The position numbers and the translations under genes are program-made. Below, one piece after another: positions 6,495 through 10,285 of a stretch of DNA of 10,285 bases; the stretch's first letter is position 1; each line of letters begins with the position of its first letter. The DNA is taken from the NCBI GenBank assembly GCA_039029935.1, contig JBCCFC010000399.1, positions 1-10,285 on the forward strand, written 5' to 3'. Origin of the DNA: G039029935 sp039029935 (lineage in GTDB: Bacteria; Chloroflexota; Anaerolineae; Caldilineales; Caldilineaceae). A model generated the notes under the pieces. The model was not told where the DNA came from. It did not search any database and was given only the letters and a program-made list of their open reading frames with translations.

Positions 6495-6600
6495 AATCGA
6501 CCCCTCCCTAACCCTCCCCTGCTAGGGGAGGGAACTGTTTTCGCTAGAGTCGAGAGCAGTTCCTCCCCCAAACTGGGGGAGGTTAGGAGGGGGTATTTTA
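6492..6600. repeat. MITE-like inverted-repeat element between the two permease genes
   Basis: The 109-bp segment is an imperfect inverted repeat of two halves of about 45 nt. Each half runs TAAAAT, then a C-rich arm (CCCCTCCCTAACCCTCCCC or close variant), then a G-rich arm ending GGGAACTG or GGAACTGC. The centre is about 18 nt. Each half also folds alone: 6512-6520 with 6524-6532, and 6562-6570 with 6574-6582, both 9 bp with 3-nt loops. The left tip supplies the permease stop codon (TAA, 6492-6494) and the right tip directly abuts the next ribosome binding site. No coding capacity is seen. It is probably a dispersed non-autonomous or REP-like repeat. Confidence 0.7.
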
Positions 6601-6615
6601 GGAGAGAAAGAAACA

Positions 6616-7542
6616 ATGAGTGTATCAGAAGCAACCGTTCCTGGCCCATCGTCCGGTAGTACATTGAGAAGCCGTGTCGTCAAAACAACACCTTGGTATA
6701 AGACCAAACGTACCCGCGAAATTATGCGGGCTACATTTGTCTATGCTCTGGTTTTGCCTGGGGCTTGTATCTTTATCCTGCCACTGCTGTGGATGCTGTC
6801 CACCGCACTAAAACCACCCAACCAAATTTTTATCTATCCACCGCAGTGGATTCCAGACCCACCACTCTGGTCTAACTTTACCGACGGCTGGAGCGCGTAT
6901 CTGGACTTTAACCAGATGTTGATCAACACGGTCATCATCACGGTCAACAATGTTGTGGGCAACCTGTTCTCCTGTTGTCTGGCCGCCTATGGCTTTGCTC
7001 GCTTGCGCGCACCGGGCAAAGATGTGCTCTTTGCGTTGGTTTTGGCGACCATGTTGCTGCCCGATGAAGTTCGGATTATTCCTGAGTATGTGCTCTTCAC
7101 GAGACTCGGATGGAACAACACATGGCTACCACTCATGGTGCCATCATGGTTGGGTTGGCCGTTCTTCATTTTCCTGCTGCGCCAATTCTTTATGAGTATT
7201 CCGATTGATTTGGATGAAGCGGCGCGGCTGGATGGTGCGTCGTCGTGGCGTATTTTGTGGAGCATTCTGTTGCCATTGGCAAAACCTGCGTTGGCAACGG
7301 TTGTTATCTTTGCCTTTATCGGTAACTGGAACAACTTCCTGCGTCCACTCATCTACCTGCGTGACATGGACAAACAGATGTTGGCGGTGGGGCTGAACAT
7401 GTTCCGTGGTCAATACGGCAACATCGACTTCCACTACATGATGGCCGTTGCTGTCATTGTGTTGCTGCCTGTTCTGATCGTCTTCTTCTTTGGACAACGA
7501 CTCTTTGTTCAAGGTATTGCGTTAACTGGTATCAAAGGCTAA
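6616..7542 (+). CDS. ABC importer permease, MalG type
   Basis: A 308-residue inner-membrane protein, the second half of the importer channel. Predicted helices are at about 41-63, 103-126, 136-158, 168-190, 220-240 and 273-297. The EAA loop is EAARLDGASSWRILWSILLP (201-220), and the C-terminus (QGIALTGIKG) matches the end usual for MalG-like permeases. The ribosome binding site AGGAGAG (6600-6606) is good and 9 nt from the ATG. No ATPase gene follows: the operon ends at the hairpin 11 nt downstream of the stop. CUT1 importers without an own ATPase commonly share an MsmX/UgpC-type subunit encoded elsewhere, which is inferred here. The N-terminal 40 residues are Ser/Thr/Lys-rich and lie in the cytoplasm. 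Confidence 0.92.
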   Translation: MSVSEATVPGPSSGSTLRSRVVKTTPWYKTKRTREIMRATFVYALVLPGACIFILPLLWMLSTALKPPNQIFIYPPQWIPDPPLWSNFTDGWSAYLDFNQMLINTVIITVNNVVGNLFSCCLAAYGFARLRAPGKDVLFALVLATMLLPDEVRIIPEYVLFTRLGWNNTWLPLMVPSWLGWPFFIFLLRQFFMSIPIDLDEAARLDGASSWRILWSILLPLAKPALATVVIFAFIGNWNNFLRPLIYLRDMDKQMLAVGLNMFRGQYGNIDFHYMMAVAVIVLLPVLIVFFFGQRLFVQGIALTGIKG

Positions 7543-7552
7543 AACAGCAACA

Positions 7553-7626
7553 AAAAAAACGCGGATACGGAAGAACGCGGATAAAACTCAAATTTTATCC
7601 GCGTTCTTCCGTATCCGCGTTTTTTT
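7553..7626. terminator. Bidirectional hairpin terminator, 34-bp perfect stem
   Basis: 7553-7586 and 7593-7626 are perfect reverse complements with a 6-nt loop (CTCAAA). The outer ends are A-tracts on the left and a 7-T tract on the right, so on either strand the stem is followed by a U-run. It sits between the convergent permease (ends 7542) and monooxygenase (ends 7638) genes and can stop both transcripts. The stem is much longer than an ordinary terminator and contains ACGCGGATA twice per arm (7559-7567, 7575-7583), so it may also be a copy of a dispersed repeat. Confidence 0.8.
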
Positions 7627-7637
7627 GTTTTGATATC

Positions 7638-9116
7638 TTATGCTAGCACTGGTGTATCAAAAATTAATGCGCCATCTTCAATCTTGGCACGGCGAATCAT
7701 TCGCTTATCGCGGTGATAATTTTGCGTGTTCACCCAAGGCTCATGGTCGCCTTGCTTGGGGAAAAGATGCATGGCGCGTTGCATATAGCCCGACGAGAAG
7801 TCCTGAATCCAAGGACGCTCATCCATGTTTTTGTCTTCCTCACGCAGACGTGGGACACAGATACGTGCCTCTTTTTCATCCATGTGGTTGAGGACACGAC
7901 AGGCATACTCGGATGTGAGGTCAGCACGTAGTGTCCATGATGCATTGATATAGCCAAAGGTTGCGATCATGTTGGGAACATCCGAATACATCATGCCCTT
8001 GTAGGTGTAGGTCTGCGAAAAATCAACTGTCTCTCCATCGACAACAAACTGAATATTGCCCAGCACCACCATGTTTAGCCCTGTGGCTGTAACAATGATG
8101 TCGGCTTCAAGTTCTTCACCCGATTTGAGCAGGATGCCGTTTTCGGTAAAACGGTCAATTTGGTCTGTCACAACCGACGCCTTGCCTTGGTTAATTGATT
8201 GGAATAAATCGCCATTGGGTACAAGACAGAGACGCTGGTCCCAAGGATAGTAGCGTGGCGTGAAGTGTGTCTCAATGTCATAATCGGGGTCCTCAATCTG
8301 AGCGCGTACCCCCTTGATCAAATCTTCTTTCACCTTTTCCGGCTTTCGGCGGGTCTTGTTATAAAAATAACCTGTAAAGGCAGTATTGCGCAGACGAATC
8401 AACGAGTGTGCCATTTTGGCGGGCAAGCGACGGCGCAGGAACCCGGCCATTTTATCCTCATCCGGCATAGACACCATATAAGTTGGCGACCGCTGCAACA
8501 TGACCACATGTTCCGCCTCGTCGGCAATGGCTGGCACAAGCGTCACGGCGGTTGCACCAGAGCCAATCACAACAATTTTCTTGCCACCATAGTCAAGGTC
8601 CTCCGGCCATTTTTGCGGGTGGATAATGGTTCCCGCAAAGTCGTCTCGCCCTTCAAACTCCGGTGTGTATCCCCCTTTGTAGCTATAATAGCCTGAACAC
8701 ATTTGCAGGAAATTACACTGGATTTGGACCGTTTCACCTGTCTCTTTATTGAGTGCCTCGATTGTCCACTCTGCATCCTCGCTGGACCATGTTGCCGTTT
8801 GTACCATATGCCCATAGCGGATATGCTGGTCGATGCCGTTTTCAGTCGCCGTCTCTTTAACATAGCGTAAAATCGAGGGGCCATCGGCAATGTCTTTGGC
8901 ATCTCGCCAGGGTTTAAATCCATAACCCAGCGTATACATGTCACTGTCAGAGCGGATACCTGGATAACGGAAGAGGTCCCATGTCCCACCGAGTACCTCC
9001 CGTCCCTCCAGAATCACATAGCTTTTGTTTGGGCATTGCTCCTGTAAGTGGTATGCAGCGCCAATGCCCGAAATCCCCGCCCCCACGATCAGTACATCAA
9101 AATATTCAGTCTTCAT
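7638..9116 (-). CDS. ethA: EthA-type Baeyer-Villiger flavin monooxygenase
   Basis: A 492-residue class B flavin monooxygenase that would use FAD, NADPH and O2 to insert oxygen next to a carbonyl, giving an ester or lactone, or to oxidise a sulfur centre. It shows the FAD Rossmann motif GAGISG (12-17), the segment GGTWDLFRYPGIRSDSDMYT (43-62), the Baeyer-Villiger fingerprint FAGTIIHPQKWP (160-171, Pro after His as in EthA) and the NADPH Rossmann motif GSGATA (185-190). Segments such as YPWDQRLCLVPNGDLF and the overall length closely match mycobacterial EthA (489 residues) as I remember it. It has no signal peptide, so it is cytoplasmic or membrane-associated. The start at 9116 has GGAG (9127-9130) 10 nt before it. 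No EthR-like repressor is next to it. It is divergent from a lipoprotein hydrolase and convergent with the importer operon. The physiological ketone is unknown. Confidence 0.9.
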   Translation of the reverse strand: MKTEYFDVLIVGAGISGIGAAYHLQEQCPNKSYVILEGREVLGGTWDLFRYPGIRSDSDMYTLGYGFKPWRDAKDIADGPSILRYVKETATENGIDQHIRYGHMVQTATWSSEDAEWTIEALNKETGETVQIQCNFLQMCSGYYSYKGGYTPEFEGRDDFAGTIIHPQKWPEDLDYGGKKIVVIGSGATAVTLVPAIADEAEHVVMLQRSPTYMVSMPDEDKMAGFLRRRLPAKMAHSLIRLRNTAFTGYFYNKTRRKPEKVKEDLIKGVRAQIEDPDYDIETHFTPRYYPWDQRLCLVPNGDLFQSINQGKASVVTDQIDRFTENGILLKSGEELEADIIVTATGLNMVVLGNIQFVVDGETVDFSQTYTYKGMMYSDVPNMIATFGYINASWTLRADLTSEYACRVLNHMDEKEARICVPRLREEDKNMDERPWIQDFSSGYMQRAMHLFPKQGDHEPWVNTQNYHRDKRMIRRAKIEDGALIFDTPVLA

Positions 9117-9192
9117 ATACAGTTGACTCCATCAAATAGCTATTCATTACATGTTAGCCCATACTAATTTTTCATTGCATAGGAATGTATAA

Positions 9193-9280
9193 AAACAGCT
9201 TGTCAGCTACTCAGCCAGTCAGCCAGCTAAAGTGCTGAGTAGCTGACATGCTGAAGTGCTGAGTAGCTGACAAGCTGTTT
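9193..9280. repeat. 22-bp perfect inverted repeat with nested direct repeat in divergent gap
   Basis: 9193-9214 and 9259-9280 are exact reverse complements (arm starts AAACAGCTTGTCAGC, 44-nt loop). Within the loop and right arm a 19-bp sequence AAGTGCTGAGTAGCTGACA is repeated exactly at 9230-9248 and 9254-9272 (period 24). The left arm can therefore pair with either copy, giving two alternative hairpins. The gap 9117-9382 separates divergent genes; beyond this repeat and the two ribosome binding sites I find no convincing promoter in it. Confidence 0.75.
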
Positions 9281-9382
9281 CATGAAAGATCGTTGATAGT
9301 ATTGTAGTGTGTAATCCTCATTATACCAAAGTCTGGGACTTCAATCTAGACAGTTTTGTATTGAAATTCAGGAGAATAATCT

Positions 9383-10285
9383 ATGATAAAGAATGTGATG
9401 TATCTATGTGCCCTTTTTCTTGTCGCTGCCTGTGTGCCTACCCAACCATTGCCTACCCAACCATTGCCAACCCAGCAAGCAGAAAACATACCGACTACAG
9501 ATGCTGACGCCCTACAGCACCCCATAGCAATTCCTGAGAACGCCGTTATCGGTGGGTACATCTACGAGACCATGACCATGATCGATGGCACAACACTTGA
9601 GTACGCGCTCTTCCTCCCCATCGACTTTGACCCCAGCCAAGTCTATCCCATCATGGTTGCCATGCCACCGGGTGGACAGAACAAGAGCATGGTCGATGCT
9701 GGATTTGACTCGTTCTGGGCAGAGGGTGCAAATACCAATGGCTGGATCGTTGTGAGTCCGGTTGCGCCCAACGGTACGCTGTTCTTTAATGGTTCAGAAG
9801 CACATATGCCTGATTTCCTAGACCATATACGCGTACAATACGCACCCGAAGGTGGTAAATTTCACCTGACAGGTATCAGCAACGGAGGCATTAGCACATT
9901 TCGTGTAGCGACGATAATCCCCGATTATTTCCATTCAATCCTTGTCGTTCCTGGTTTTCCGCGCACTGATACAGATTTTGACAACCTATCACGCTTGGTG
10001 GATATACCCATTGCGATGTATGTCGGTGAAGATGATAGTGGTTGGGTAGAGCGGATGGAGAAAACAGCGGAACGGCTGACTCAATTGGGTGGACAGGCAA
10101 CGTTGGTCATTAAAGAGGGGGAAGGGCATCTCATTGGTAGTTTGACCGATGGGGTGGAGCTGTATGAGGTCTTGGAGTCGTTTCGGGAAGATGTAAAGTG
10201 TAATTTAGAGGTCGCCAAGATTGGTGCAAAAAATTTAAGTACAAATGTAAGAAATTGGTACAAAATTTATGACCCCCAAAATAAA
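9383..10285 (+). CDS. Alpha/beta-hydrolase lipoprotein (3' end outside window)
   Basis: An open frame of 301 codons with no stop before the window ends. The start at 9383 is supported by AGGAG (9370-9374) 8 nt upstream and by an immediate lipoprotein leader: a short hydrophobic stretch, then LVAAC with lipidated Cys17. Next comes a Pro/Thr/Gln tether made of two exact 15-bp repeats (from 9436) encoding PTQPL units. Residues about 55-270 are a serine hydrolase of the esterase/dienelactone-hydrolase-like kind: MPPGG (94-98) near the oxyanion hole, nucleophile elbow GISNGG with Ser166, probable acid Asp217 or Asp218 (VGEDD) and His249 (GEGHL). It should act outside the cytoplasmic membrane on an ester or peptide bond; the substrate is unknown. 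Residues 271-301 lie beyond the normal end of the fold and are AT-rich, so either a tail or extra domain follows, or a natural stop has been lost. Confidence 0.8.
   Translation, partial: MIKNVMYLCALFLVAACVPTQPLPTQPLPTQQAENIPTTDADALQHPIAIPENAVIGGYIYETMTMIDGTTLEYALFLPIDFDPSQVYPIMVAMPPGGQNKSMVDAGFDSFWAEGANTNGWIVVSPVAPNGTLFFNGSEAHMPDFLDHIRVQYAPEGGKFHLTGISNGGISTFRVATIIPDYFHSILVVPGFPRTDTDFDNLSRLVDIPIAMYVGEDDSGWVERMEKTAERLTQLGGQATLVIKEGEGHLIGSLTDGVELYEVLESFREDVKCNLEVAKIGAKNLSTNVRNWYKIYDPQNK

Noticed and set aside
6492..6600. Rho-independent terminator inside the importer operon
   Set aside because: The stems are GC-rich but no run of U directly follows them, and the second permease is needed for the same complex, so full termination here is unlikely.
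8265..8696. Plus-strand frame of 143 residues opposite the monooxygenase gene
   Set aside because: It is antisense to a gene with complete motifs and has no plausible domain or start signal.
9293..9327. Promoter for the lipoprotein gene (TTGATA and TATACC)
   Set aside because: The boxes are 23 nt apart, outside the usual 16-19 nt, and no better pair was found.
9307..9507. Plus-strand frame of 66 residues with AYPTIAYPTIANP repeats
   Set aside because: The repeat is the 15-bp tandem read in the wrong frame. The frame beginning at 9383 has a ribosome binding site, a lipoprotein leader and a catalytic triad.

Overview
The window looks like a chromosomal segment from a free-living bacterium of moderate GC content, most likely a Chloroflexota member. 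The pointers are the substrate-binding lipoprotein with a combined twin-arginine/lipobox leader (SRRHFLQLMG followed by LAAC), the PIN-toxin operons paired with long antitoxins, and the structured repeats in the intergenic gaps. This assignment comes from recollection of sequence style, not from a database search.

Layout. (1) Positions 1-3779, minus strand, read right to left: an 874-residue fusion of an alpha/beta hydrolase with an AMP-forming acyl-CoA ligase; 3 nt later a 170-residue antitoxin-like protein; then a VapC-like PIN toxin; then a second, nearly identical copy of the antitoxin gene that runs off the left edge. (2) Positions 3780-4016: a divergent control region with a good sigma70-type promoter on each strand and short palindromes. 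(3) Positions 4017-7542, plus strand: a carbohydrate ABC importer operon of the CUT1 type (binding lipoprotein, MalF-type permease, MalG-type permease) with no ATPase gene. Both gaps inside the operon are filled with structured repeats. (4) Positions 7553-7626: a perfect 34-bp hairpin, probably a terminator for both converging transcripts. (5) Positions 7638-9116, minus strand: an EthA-type Baeyer-Villiger flavin monooxygenase. (6) Positions 9117-9382: a divergent gap with a 22-bp inverted repeat. (7) Position 9383 to the right edge, plus strand: an alpha/beta-hydrolase lipoprotein still open at the end of the window.

How the genes may work together. The importer delivers a sugar or related solute and probably borrows a shared MsmX/UgpC-type ATPase encoded elsewhere. 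The monooxygenase could turn ketones into esters, an ester hydrolase would split these into acid and alcohol, and the hydrolase-ligase fusion could free and activate the acid as acyl-CoA. That is a plausible ketone or lipid breakdown route, but it is inferred from gene content and the genes are not in one operon. The toxin-antitoxin genes sit directly behind the ligase and appear to have been duplicated together with the last codons of the ligase.

The most unusual points are the toxin-antitoxin duplication with its ligase-tail footprint, the hydrolase-ligase fusion, and the different inverted-repeat elements in all four gaps right of 5372. Two of these elements include the stop codon of the preceding gene. 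I see no RNA gene, CRISPR array, insertion sequence or clearly new defence system.
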